From Peptococcaceae bacterium (GTDB taxonomy: Bacteria; Bacillota; Peptococcia; DRI-13; PHAD01): DNA of 64,000 nucleotides. Shown here piece after piece: positions 52,310-60,583 of the stretch. How positions within the stretch are numbered: position 1 is the stretch's first letter; each line of letters begins with the position of its first letter. The notes below the pieces were generated by a model, which saw nothing but the letters and a program-made list of their open reading frames with translations, was not told where the DNA came from and did no database searches. Both the position numbers and the translations under genes were made by a program. The stretch is from positions 22,324-86,323 of the forward strand of contig JANLFJ010000011.1 in assembly GCA_024655825.1 (NCBI GenBank). The letters run 5' to 3'.

Positions 52310-53088
52310 TTTTTCATCTCCTCATCCCTGTCTTCATTGATCAGGGCTGCCAGGCGGCCGGCCCCAAACCCGTTATCGATGTTCACCACGCCTACCCCGG
52401 CGGCGCAGCTGTTAAGCATGGCCAGCAGGGCGGAAAGTCCCTGAAAATTGGCGCCGTATCCCACGCTGGTCGGAACGGCCACAACAGGCCTGGCCACAAG
52501 GCCTCCTATAACGCTGGCCAGCGCGCCCTCCATTCCCGCCACGACAACGAGAACATTAGCTTCCCGTATTTTGTTTATATAGGCCAGCAGGCGGTGAATG
52601 CCTGCTACGCCCACATCGTAAAGGCGCTCGACCCTGTTCCCCATCACTTCGGCGGTGAGGGCGGCTTCTTCGGCCACTGGCAGGTCGGAAGTTCCCGCGC
52701 TGATAACCAGGATCAGTCCCTTGTTGATTTTCCCCGTCCGGCGGTTTATAATCACCATACGGGCCTGGGGGTGGTATTCGACCCGGGAAAATGTCTCCTG
52801 CAAGGCATGATAAACCTCTTCGCCGGCCCGGCTGACCAGGATGTTGCTGCTTATGGCCGCCAGGTTGGCCGCGATTTCTTTTATCTGATCGACGGTTTTT
52901 CCCGGGGCGTATATAACCTCAGGGAATTTCTGGCGAAGGTGGCGGTGGGTATCAACCCTGGCAAAGCCGAGGTCCTTGAACGGCAGTTCCTTGAGCGCTT
53001 CGCAGGCGTCTTCGATGCTGATGTTTCCTGCCCTTACCGAGTTAAGAAGTTCTATTAGCTGTTCGCGCATAACATTTCCCCCCGTCAT
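52306..53088 (-). CDS. larB: LarB pyridinium-3,5-biscarboxylate mononucleotide synthase
   Basis: The 260-residue protein carboxylates and hydrolyses nicotinic acid adenine dinucleotide to give pyridinium-3,5-biscarboxylic acid mononucleotide, the first committed step of nickel-pincer nucleotide synthesis. Its C-terminal half resembles PurE-type AIR carboxylases (ISAGTSDLPVAEEAALTAEV, GMEGALASVIGGL, PTSVGYG). It lies between larE and larC in a three-gene operon. Confidence 0.94.
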   Translation of the reverse strand: MTGGNVMREQLIELLNSVRAGNISIEDACEALKELPFKDLGFARVDTHRHLRQKFPEVIYAPGKTVDQIKEIAANLAAISSNILVSRAGEEVYHALQETFSRVEYHPQARMVIINRRTGKINKGLILVISAGTSDLPVAEEAALTAEVMGNRVERLYDVGVAGIHRLLAYINKIREANVLVVVAGMEGALASVIGGLVARPVVAVPTSVGYGANFQGLSALLAMLNSCAAGVGVVNIDNGFGAGRLAALINEDRDEEMKK

Positions 53089-53091
53089 GAA

Positions 53092-53898
53092 TTATGGTTG
53101 CAATTTTTCATTTAGACTTCCCTGGCGGTAACCGGCAAGGTCGAGGGCTGTGTAAGCGTAGCCGAGGCGTTTGAGTTCCTGGCTGATGACTGCAGCGGTG
53201 GACGGTTCTATTACCTGGGGGAAATACTGGGGCGAGACCTCCAGGCGGGCCAGTGAACCGTGATCCCGGACCCTTATTTGGCGTTCTCCCAGGACGGTAA
53301 AGAGGAACTCCTCGGCTTTTCTGACTCGCTCCAGGGCTTCCCGCGTAATAGGGGTGCCGTAAGGCAAACGAGTGGCCAAGCAAGGCCGGGAAGGTTTGTT
53401 CCAAACGGGGAGTTCAAGCCTTTGAGCCAGCATGCGGATTTCATTCTTGCCCAGTTTTGCTTCCTGCAGGGGACTCAAGATGCCCATTTCCCGGACAGCC
53501 TGGTAACCCGGCCTGTAGTCGGAAAGGTCGTCCAGGTTGGAGCCTTCAACTACCCGGGCCAGGTTATGTTTACTGGCAATATCAAGCAAGAGACCGAGAA
53601 GGTGTTTTTTGCAGTGGTAGCAGCGTTCCGGCGTGTTGGCCGTAAATTCCGGCTTGTCCAGGATGCCGGTGTGCATGACCAGGTGACGCGCACCCAGTTG
53701 TTTTGCCGTTTCCCGGGCTTCATCTATTTCTTCCGTGGTTACCAGTTCGGAGACAGCAGTAACGGCCAGAACTTGTGCGCTGCCTAAGGCTTGTAAAGCA
53801 GCAGCCAAAAGCAGGGTGCTGTCCACCCCGCCGGAAAAAGCAACCAGCGCGCTGCCTGCGTCCTGCATGATTTCTTTCAGCTTTAAAAGCTTATCCAT
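53092..53898 (-). CDS. larE: LarE sulfur transferase, three-cysteine type
   Basis: The 268-residue PP-loop ATP pyrophosphatase has SGGVDS at residues 22-27 and adds sulfur to the LarB product. Lactobacillus plantarum LarE gives up its own single cysteine. This protein has that cysteine (C173 in PSRPCLATR) and also C93 and C96 in ERCYHCKK. The same trio holds a [4Fe-4S] cluster in Thermotoga-type LarE, which can use free sulfide repeatedly. The frame starts earlier at 53934, but the ATG at 53898 has GGGGTG seven bases upstream. Confidence 0.92.
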   Translation of the reverse strand: MDKLLKLKEIMQDAGSALVAFSGGVDSTLLLAAALQALGSAQVLAVTAVSELVTTEEIDEARETAKQLGARHLVMHTGILDKPEFTANTPERCYHCKKHLLGLLLDIASKHNLARVVEGSNLDDLSDYRPGYQAVREMGILSPLQEAKLGKNEIRMLAQRLELPVWNKPSRPCLATRLPYGTPITREALERVRKAEEFLFTVLGERQIRVRDHGSLARLEVSPQYFPQVIEPSTAAVISQELKRLGYAYTALDLAGYRQGSLNEKLQP

Positions 53899-53978
53899 TT
53901 GTCGCACCCCGTTAAAAAAACCATGAAAGGACAAACCCGTCGTTTTTGGGATGAACCTTCATGGTCGCTTCAAGACTT

Positions 53979-54008
53979 AATATATCATCGCCTGGTTGGT
54001 GGTGTCAA
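53979..54008 (-). promoter_or_regulatory. Promoter of larE-larB-larC
   Basis: On the minus strand TTGACA (54008-54003) and TATATT (53984-53979) are 18 bases apart, about 80 bases upstream of larE. Confidence 0.6.
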
Positions 54009-54169
54009 CACTAACGCCCACACTCGCGGACGGACTGCTTGCCGAGACGGCGCATTGCCGCTGTGTCTCAGGCATAAAGTGTTTTCCTGGTTCATAATCT
54101 ATAGCTGTATTCCACCAACGTTTTGTGTAGGATATTTAGTGCCAAATGTGGGTCAAGGAGGCTGTGACT

Positions 54170-54970
54170 GTGTTTTTGCGCCTGGGAGTGGTAATGGGAC
54201 TTGTGGCCTTTATCAATATGGTTGATACCCTGGCCTTCGGAGCACGGCTGGCGGGGGTGAGAACCCGCAGCCCTTCGCTGGCCATGTCGCTTTTTAACAT
54301 TGTGGCGCTGGCTTCCCGCACGGCAAACCTTGTGCAGCTGCCGCTCGTCGCCAGCATTGTTGACAGTTACTTGCAGACAGGAACAGGGATGGCGATCCTG
54401 CCTGTTTTCAGAAACATCCTGCTTGCCAGTTCCTTGGGCGTAATGCTGGGCATTCTCTTTATCCCCCTGGCCGTGCGGGCATTTACCTGGGGGATTATCA
54501 GGATGGAAAAAACCCGTTCTGTTCCGGTGGTTATATTTGGCTTTTTCCGGCCTGAAAACATTAAAAAAGCAGCCCATTTACCACTGGCAGGGCTTAAACA
54601 CCTCAAAGCCATGGAATGGACCAGCCTGCCCAGAACCTTTATCATTACAAATCCTTTACTGGTCGCTATTTATTCCGTTGGAGTCCTCTCAGCGATTTAT
54701 GCAGGATACCTCCTTCCCGATTACCGCCTTACGGCCAGCCAACTATCCGGAATCATCAATGGAATTGCCACCATCCTGTTGGTTACTGTGGTGGATCCGG
54801 TTTCAGCCATGATCCAGGACGATACCCTGAAAGGGAAAAGGAGCGAGAGCGAATTGAAGACGGCAATCGGCTTTTTGGCCGCAGGTAAGTTCGTGGGGAC
54901 CCTGCTTGCCCAGTTTCTCCTGCTTCCTGCAGCCGGGGTCATTGTTTTTCTGACCCGGCTGATAGCGTGA
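54170..54970 (+). CDS. amj: Amj-type lipid II flippase
   Basis: The roughly 266-residue protein has six or more membrane helices and matches the Amj (YdaH, DUF2837) family. Its signature is DTLAFGARLAGVRTRSPSLA followed by SLFNIVALASRTANLVQLPL. Amj moves the peptidoglycan precursor lipid II across the membrane as an alternative to MurJ in Bacillus subtilis. An ATG at 54146 opens the frame, but the ribosome site AAGGAGG lies inside it (54155-54161), so GTG at 54170 is the better start. It is followed by a wall polysaccharide deacetylase gene. Confidence 0.88.
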   Translation: MFLRLGVVMGLVAFINMVDTLAFGARLAGVRTRSPSLAMSLFNIVALASRTANLVQLPLVASIVDSYLQTGTGMAILPVFRNILLASSLGVMLGILFIPLAVRAFTWGIIRMEKTRSVPVVIFGFFRPENIKKAAHLPLAGLKHLKAMEWTSLPRTFIITNPLLVAIYSVGVLSAIYAGYLLPDYRLTASQLSGIINGIATILLVTVVDPVSAMIQDDTLKGKRSESELKTAIGFLAAGKFVGTLLAQFLLLPAAGVIVFLTRLIA

Positions 54971-55040
54971 AAAGGATCTGCTGATGTCATGATGTAATAT
55001 CGCCTCGCCGTTCTGGTAAAGATAATGGTGAGGTGAAAAA

Positions 55041-55901
55041 ATGAAAAGGAAAACAGCCGGTTTTTTGGTTCTTGCTGCCTTTGGGCTGGTCGCTTTATTG
55101 TTGTATTACGGCCGATACGAATTAAGACTTGTTCCCAATGAACCTCATTTGAGGCCGGAACTGAAAGAGCCATCCCCTGGGGAACTGGATGCAAGATTTA
55201 TGCTGGCGGGTGGGCCGGAACGGGACAACAGGGGCTTCCCGCAAAGAAGGATTGTCGACCTTGCTTCCCTCTTCCCGAATCTTTTTTTGAGGGAAGGACC
55301 GCAAAAAATAAAGAAGGTCGCTCTTACTTTTGACGACGGGCCTGATTCCGTGTATACACCGCAGATCCTGGACATTCTCAATGCGGAGAAAGTTAAAGGA
55401 ACGTTTTTTCTCATCGGGAACCGGGCAAGACTTTTTCCGGCGGTGGTGAAAAGAATGGTGAAAGAAGGCCACGTTGTGGGAAACCACTCCATGACACATC
55501 CCAATATAGCCAAGCTAAAACCGGAGCAGGTGAAAAAGGAGCTGTTAGAAGCGGAATCAGCCCTCAAAAATCTTATCGGCTACCGGACGGCGCTTTTTCG
55601 TTCGCCTTACGGGTCGCTTGAGCCCGAAACGGTAAAACTGATCGCCTCGTACGGCTATAAAGTTATTGCCTGGAATGTGGATTCTCTGGATTGGAAAAGC
55701 CTTTCCGCCGAGCAGGTGAAATACAATATACTCGAAAATGTAAAAGAAGGGAGCATCATCCTGCAGCATTCATCGGGGAGCGAAAAGGAAAACCTGACCG
55801 GTACGGTCGGCGCGCTGCGCGACGTTATAAAAACATTGAAAAAAGAGGGTTATGAGTTTGTAACCGTTCCCCAGCTGCTCAATATACCGTATAAGAAATA
55901 A
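55041..55901 (+). CDS. Membrane-anchored polysaccharide deacetylase
   Basis: The 286-residue protein has an N-terminal membrane anchor (residues 5-24). A NodB domain starts near residue 92 with motif 1 ALTFDDGPD (catalytic Asp-Asp), motif 2 HSMTHP (zinc histidines) and motif 3 RSPYGS; late motifs WNVDSLDW and ILQHSSG are also present. It should remove acetyl groups from N-acetylglucosamine or N-acetylmuramic acid of the wall, protecting it from lysozyme or marking spore cortex. It is 70 bases after amj. Confidence 0.93.
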   Translation: MKRKTAGFLVLAAFGLVALLLYYGRYELRLVPNEPHLRPELKEPSPGELDARFMLAGGPERDNRGFPQRRIVDLASLFPNLFLREGPQKIKKVALTFDDGPDSVYTPQILDILNAEKVKGTFFLIGNRARLFPAVVKRMVKEGHVVGNHSMTHPNIAKLKPEQVKKELLEAESALKNLIGYRTALFRSPYGSLEPETVKLIASYGYKVIAWNVDSLDWKSLSAEQVKYNILENVKEGSIILQHSSGSEKENLTGTVGALRDVIKTLKKEGYEFVTVPQLLNIPYKK

Positions 55902-55904
55902 AAT

Positions 55905-55951
55905 AGGGGCCGCAAACAATGCGTAAAAAAATGATACGGTGTATGGCCCCT
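55905..55951. terminator. Hairpin between deacetylase and thrC
   Basis: AGGGGCC (55905-55911) pairs with GGCCCCT (55945-55951); the loop is long and A-rich. It may end the deacetylase transcript. No T-box or threonine leader features are obvious before thrC. Confidence 0.5.
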
Positions 55952-56003
55952 GTCGAAATAATGATGTACAATTAGACAAAAGATATAGAGGGAGGAGTCT
56001 GGC

Positions 56004-57500
56004 ATGTATATCAGTACAAGGGATAATTATGAAAAAGTACCAGCCGCCCGCGCCATCAAACTGGGGATGGTTCCTGCGGGCGGGCTCTTTGTGCCGGTTG
56101 AGGTCCCGCGCCTTAAACTTGAGGATTTTCAAGCCTTAAAAGGGGCCAGTTACCAGGAAGTGGCGGAAAGTATACTCGCGTTGTACCTGGACGGCTATAC
56201 GCGGCAAGAAATAAGGAACAGCATTGCACTGGCCTATAACGACAGGCGGTTTGACAGCCCGGAAATTGTCCCTCTGCAAAAAATCAACGATCAGACCTTT
56301 GTAATGGAGCTCTGGCACGGGCCCACCGCGGCTTTCAAGGATATGGCCCTGCAGGTTATGCCTCATCTCCTGTCGCAGGCTCTCGAAAAAGTTGGTTCGG
56401 ACAGGGAGATCGTTATACTGGTGGCCACATCCGGCGATACGGGCAAGGCGGCGCTGGAGGGTTTCAAAAATGTTCCCGGCATTAAGATCGTGGTTTTTTT
56501 CCCGCACCAGGGAGTGAGCAAGGTGCAGGAACTGCAGATGACGACGACGGACGGTGATAATACATACGTGGTGGCCGTCAGGGGAAATTTTGACGACTGT
56601 CAGAGCGCGGTGAAAGAGATATTCGGCAGTGTGGAGTTTAACAGAAGGCTGGAAAAACACGGCTGGGAGCTTTCCTCCGCCAATTCCATCAATTGGGGCC
56701 GACTTCTGCCGCAAATCGTGTATTACGTTTACGCTTATCTCAATTTGCTTGAAAGAAAAGAGATAAAAGAAAACGAAAAGATCAATTTCGTTGTGCCAAC
56801 CGGCAATTTCGGCAATATCCTTGCTGGGTGGTACGCTGCCGCGATGGGACTTCCGGTGAACAAACTCATTTGCGCATCCAATGAAAACAGGGTCCTGACA
56901 GACTTTTTCCACACCGGGGTTTATAACCGGGCTCGCCACTTCCTGCAAACGATGAGTCCTTCCATGGACATCCTCGTTTCCAGCAATCTGGAAAGATTCC
57001 TCTATGAAATCACTGGTCATGACGGGGAGAGGATTGCCCGGTGGATGAGCGAACTGAACAAAACGGGGCGTTTCACTGCGGACAGGGAAACAATGGAAGC
57101 CATCAGCAACTTTATCGCTGCGGGTTTTGCCAGTGAAGAAGAAACCCTGGACACAATTAGAAAATACTTCATCAGTACTGGTTATACACTCGATCCCCAC
57201 ACGGCTGTGGGCATGAAAGTTTACGAGAAGTATGTCGAGGAAACGGGAGATGGCAGCAAAACCGTGGTGGACGCCACGGCCAGTCCGTTCAAGTTTAATG
57301 CCAGCGTGCTGAAAGCCATCAAAGGAAGCGCGTCTGTGGAAGGTAAGGATGAGTTTGCCATCCTGCGGGAGCTGAGCGAAACCACGAGGCAGTCCGTTCA
57401 CCCGGCCCTGCTTGATCTGGCCCAAAGGCCCGTTCGCCATGAAAGGGTGTGTGATAAAACTGCTTTGGAAGGAGAAGTGGAGAGAATCCTCGGAATCTAA
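56004..57500 (+). CDS. thrC: Threonine synthase
   Basis: The 498-residue PLP enzyme is the long form of threonine synthase. It has the N-terminal ISTRDNYEKVPAARAIKLGM block, the cofactor lysine in HGPTAAFKDMALQ, the phosphate loop ATSGDTGKAALEG and VPTGNFGNILAG. It converts O-phosphohomoserine to threonine. It is not beside hom or thrB and stands alone behind GGGAGGAG. A terminator follows. Confidence 0.95.
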   Translation: MYISTRDNYEKVPAARAIKLGMVPAGGLFVPVEVPRLKLEDFQALKGASYQEVAESILALYLDGYTRQEIRNSIALAYNDRRFDSPEIVPLQKINDQTFVMELWHGPTAAFKDMALQVMPHLLSQALEKVGSDREIVILVATSGDTGKAALEGFKNVPGIKIVVFFPHQGVSKVQELQMTTTDGDNTYVVAVRGNFDDCQSAVKEIFGSVEFNRRLEKHGWELSSANSINWGRLLPQIVYYVYAYLNLLERKEIKENEKINFVVPTGNFGNILAGWYAAAMGLPVNKLICASNENRVLTDFFHTGVYNRARHFLQTMSPSMDILVSSNLERFLYEITGHDGERIARWMSELNKTGRFTADRETMEAISNFIAAGFASEEETLDTIRKYFISTGYTLDPHTAVGMKVYEKYVEETGDGSKTVVDATASPFKFNASVLKAIKGSASVEGKDEFAILRELSETTRQSVHPALLDLAQRPVRHERVCDKTALEGEVERILGI

Positions 57501-57628
57501 TTTCCTTCTTTGTTCCGGGGCATACGAGATAAAACTGGCCGACAAGTTAAATATATAAAGCAGTAATAAAATATTCTTAAATAATTTATGCAAGACTGCA
57601 TATCGATTAAATATATAAGGCAAAACGA

Positions 57629-57660
57629 GAAGGCCTGCGTTTTAAACCCAGGCTTTTCTT
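57629..57660. terminator. Terminator between thrC and the GDYXXLXY gene
   Basis: GAAGGCCTG pairs with CAGGCTTTTC allowing one G-T pair, ending in TTTTCTTT. The two genes converge on it. Confidence 0.65.
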
Positions 57661-57675
57661 TCAAGTGAGCACCGG

Positions 57676-57987
57676 TTATTTGCCGGCCAGTCCTGTTACC
57701 CTGGCCCGGCCCTTGTAGACTGAGATTTCCGCGTAAATAGGGTCGAAATCATGCTCGATGTTTTTCAGGTTAAGCCTGTTGATGGGGTATTCCAGCCGGA
57801 CGTAATCCCCCTGGAAGAGGCTTCGCGGGTCTACCGGTTCAACTTTTAAGGTGATCCTTTCCCCACGCAGGATGATCAGCTGGTTGTTGAAGACCATTCC
57901 AGCCAGGATAGCCAGTTGGAGGAACAGGATTAGGATAAACAGCGAGGTTTTCTTTATGGTAAAAAATTTGTTGATCATTTTATTCAC
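57676..57987 (-). CDS. GDYXXLXY family membrane protein
   Basis: The 103-residue protein has one N-terminal membrane helix (residues 14-34) and an extracytoplasmic domain with the family motif GDYVRLEY. The second conserved block KGRARVTGL lies near the end. Function is unknown. Family members usually sit beside DUF2157 or DUF4401 membrane proteins, but here the gene is alone, possibly a separated member of such a set. Confidence 0.85.
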   Translation of the reverse strand: MNKMINKFFTIKKTSLFILILFLQLAILAGMVFNNQLIILRGERITLKVEPVDPRSLFQGDYVRLEYPINRLNLKNIEHDFDPIYAEISVYKGRARVTGLAGK

Positions 57988-58103
57988 CTCGCTCCATCGA
58001 TTTTAACAGGGCGCGTCTTTTATTGTGACGTTTATTGTATCATTTAAATAGCCGGAACCTTTTGGGCCGGAGTTTCGTCTGAATAATATTGGAGGTGCCT
58101 GGA

Positions 58104-58802
58104 GTGGGGCGATTGATACATATAAAAAGCCTGACCAAAAAATACCGCCTGGGACAGGATATTATTACCGCACTGGATAATGTCGATCTTGAGGTTTCCA
58201 GGGGGGAACTGTTGTGCATTCTTGGTACATCGGGTTCAGGGAAAAGCACTCTCCTCCACGTTATGGCCGGGTTGGAGCGCCCTACCAGGGGTAACGTTGT
58301 CTTTAGGGACATCAATCTCACCAAGATGAAGGAGAAGAACATGGCCACTTTCCGGCGCAGGCATATGGGTTTTATTTTCCAATCCTATTACCTGTTGCCC
58401 AGGCTCTCGGCCCTGGAAAACGTAGCCCTTCCCCTGGTTTTTGACGGGGTTGAGAAGAAGGAAAGAATGGAAAGGGCGCGTGATCTGCTTGTACAGGTTG
58501 GGTTGAAAGACCGCCTGAAGAATAAGCCGACGGAGATGAGCGGCGGGCAGCAGCAGCGGGTCTGTATAGCCAGGGCGCTGGTCAACAATCCAGAGGTCAT
58601 TTTTGCCGACGAGCCGACAGGCAATCTTGATACAAAGACGTCTGCCGAAATCATGACGATTCTTACGGAAAAGGTGAAATCGTCCGGCGTTACGCTGATC
58701 ATGGTGACGCATGACCTGGAGATAGCCGCTTATGCCGACCGTGTCGCTCATATGGTGGACGGAAAGATCACGGAAATAAAAAAGAGGAGCGTGCTGGCGT
58801 GA
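58104..58802 (+). CDS. ABC transporter ATPase, MacB/LolD group
   Basis: The 232-residue ATPase has Walker A (GTSGSGKST), signature [15 protein letters not shown] and Walker B ([12 protein letters not shown]). A TTG at 58089 also opens the frame, but GGAGGTG at 58091-58097 points to the GTG at 58104. Its stop overlaps the next start (GTGA). It forms an operon with a large surface protein gene and an FtsX-type permease gene. Confidence 0.94.
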   Translation: MGRLIHIKSLTKKYRLGQDIITALDNVDLEVSRGELLCILGTSGSGKSTLLHVMAGLERPTRGNVVFRDINLTKMKEKNMATFRRRHMGFIFQSYYLLPRLSALENVALPLVFDGVEKKERMERARDLLVQVGLKDRLKNKPTEMSGGQQQRVCIARALVNNPEVIFADEPTGNLDTKTSAEIMTILTEKVKSSGVTLIMVTHDLEIAAYADRVAHMVDGKITEIKKRSVLA

Positions 58803-60583
58803 GAAAAAAGAAGCTGCGGTTTACCAAATACGTTATAACAGCCTTGGCAGCGGCATGGTTAATGATAGTCCCTTATTATATTCCCCTGGAGGCGGCTACC
58901 CTTGAAATCAACACAATTAACCCGATCATACTGATAGAGAAGGCCAGCATGGAGCAGGCCGTGGCAGGAAGCGAGTTCAGTTTGGGGATTTCACTCCGTA
59001 ATATTTCCAACAACCCTGGATTTGATCTGGCGTTATCATTCAAGGTGGAAGGAACTGACGGACTGGCGCCTTTCAGCTTGGTATCCGGCCAGTCGACGGC
59101 CATTGAAAAAATCGAAGGCAACGAAGCAAGAACCGTTCTGCTCAGGTTTTCTGTCGATTCCGCAGCACAAAACAAGGATTATAAGCTGGTAGTCAGCCTG
59201 ACGGGTAAAAACGCCTTGATGCAGGAGGTTGTCAATTCCGTCACGGTGATAACTGTACCGGTAACCTTTGATATAACCAAGCCGGTCCTGTTGGTAACTT
59301 GGATTGGAATAAACCCGGAGTACCCCGATCCTGCCGGGGAGTTTGATGTGAATATCAAGGTTGAGAACTTGAGCAAGACTACTGACGCGCGCAATATTGT
59401 AATGCTTCTGGAGGGTGCGGATAATTTTGAGGTCAGGGAGATCAGCAACAAGAAGAATATCGACAAACTTGGGAAAGGCGAGGAAAAAATCGTCACCTAC
59501 CGGTTAAGAGCAAAGGACACGCGCAGCGATAACACCATCAAGCTGACCATGGAATTTGATTACCTGGGCAGCGAGTCCAGTAAAGCGGAAGAGACCCTCA
59601 ATCTTCCGCTGCCCTGGGAGGAAGTAGGCATTGGCGCAACCCCCTGGGTGATTGTCAAAAAGTATACACTGTCGGCTGAAAAGGTGCTGGCCGGAAACAC
59701 CGTGAACCTCAAACTGTTTATTGAGAACACAAACCAGCGGCCGGTGAAAAACGTCAAAATATCCCTTGGGGTCATCACCATCGAGGAGACCAGCAGCACC
59801 ACGGGTACCAGAACAACCACCGGGGGCACGGTTTTCTCGCCGGTAAACAGCAGCAACAGCTTTTACTTGGATTCCATTCCGGGCAAGACGACAGTGGAAA
59901 AGGATATAGACCTGTACGTGGACCCCAATGCCGCCGCCAAAACCTACATCGTGCCGGTGGAGATAAAATACGAGGACCGCAAAGGCAAGACCCTGGAATG
60001 CGAAGAACTGGTCAATATACCAGTAACCCAGGAATGCAAGCTGAATGTGCTTTCAGTGCAGGTTCCTTCCCAGGGATTTGTCGGCCAGCCCATTCAATTG
60101 CAGGCGGAGTTTGTCAATGTGGGCAAAGTGGCCCTGAGTAATTTCATGGTGAACCTGGAGGGCGATTTTTCTAAAGAAAACGGGACTTATTACGTGGGCA
60201 GCCTGGATATTGGGGTGAATGATTTCTTTCAGGGGACGATCATCCCGCAGGCTGAAGGAAAACTGGAAGGGATGCTGGTGTTCTCGTACATTGACAACAA
60301 CAACAAGGACGTGCGGGTGGAGAAACCGTTTTCGATAGAAATACAAGACCGCCCTGTTTTGCAGCCCGGCATGAACGGGGAGGCAGCAAAGCCGGGAATA
60401 ACCGGTACAAGGACGGGAACGCAGGTAAAGGTAGGCACACCGCAGAAAGGCGGAATCCTGGCGTTTTTAAGAACCCATTGGTTTAACATACTGCTGGTTT
60501 TGTTTATTCTCCTGGAAACAGTGTACATCTGGCGGCTGAAAAAGAAAAAAACAGGTGAGGAGTTCTTTGATGAACAGGTTTGA
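58799..60583 (+). CDS. Extracytoplasmic COG1361/CARDB-like protein of an ABC system
   Basis: The 594-residue protein has an N-terminal signal or anchor (about residues 10-32) and a C-terminal membrane helix (about 562-580, WFNILLVLFILLETVYIW) with a basic cytoplasmic tail. In between are about four to five immunoglobulin-like beta-sandwich repeats with recurring N-x-G phrases (SLRNISNNPGFDLA, VENLSKTTDARNI, IENTNQRPVKNV, EFVNVGKVALSNF), as in CARDB/COG1361 S-layer-type domains. A Thr/Ser-rich insert lies near residue 330. It takes the place that an adaptor protein has in MacAB-type operons. No function is established. Confidence 0.85.
   Translation: MRKKKLRFTKYVITALAAAWLMIVPYYIPLEAATLEINTINPIILIEKASMEQAVAGSEFSLGISLRNISNNPGFDLALSFKVEGTDGLAPFSLVSGQSTAIEKIEGNEARTVLLRFSVDSAAQNKDYKLVVSLTGKNALMQEVVNSVTVITVPVTFDITKPVLLVTWIGINPEYPDPAGEFDVNIKVENLSKTTDARNIVMLLEGADNFEVREISNKKNIDKLGKGEEKIVTYRLRAKDTRSDNTIKLTMEFDYLGSESSKAEETLNLPLPWEEVGIGATPWVIVKKYTLSAEKVLAGNTVNLKLFIENTNQRPVKNVKISLGVITIEETSSTTGTRTTTGGTVFSPVNSSNSFYLDSIPGKTTVEKDIDLYVDPNAAAKTYIVPVEIKYEDRKGKTLECEELVNIPVTQECKLNVLSVQVPSQGFVGQPIQLQAEFVNVGKVALSNFMVNLEGDFSKENGTYYVGSLDIGVNDFFQGTIIPQAEGKLEGMLVFSYIDNNNKDVRVEKPFSIEIQDRPVLQPGMNGEAAKPGITGTRTGTQVKVGTPQKGGILAFLRTHWFNILLVLFILLETVYIWRLKKKKTGEEFFDEQV

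Noticed and set aside
56136..57623. 495-codon frame on the minus strand
   Set aside because: It is antisense to thrC, a complete threonine synthase; its length results from GC-skewed third positions.
57540..57625. Repeated TTAAATATATAA segments after thrC
   Set aside because: Two AT-rich copies only; no gene, hairpin or regulator context that gives them meaning.
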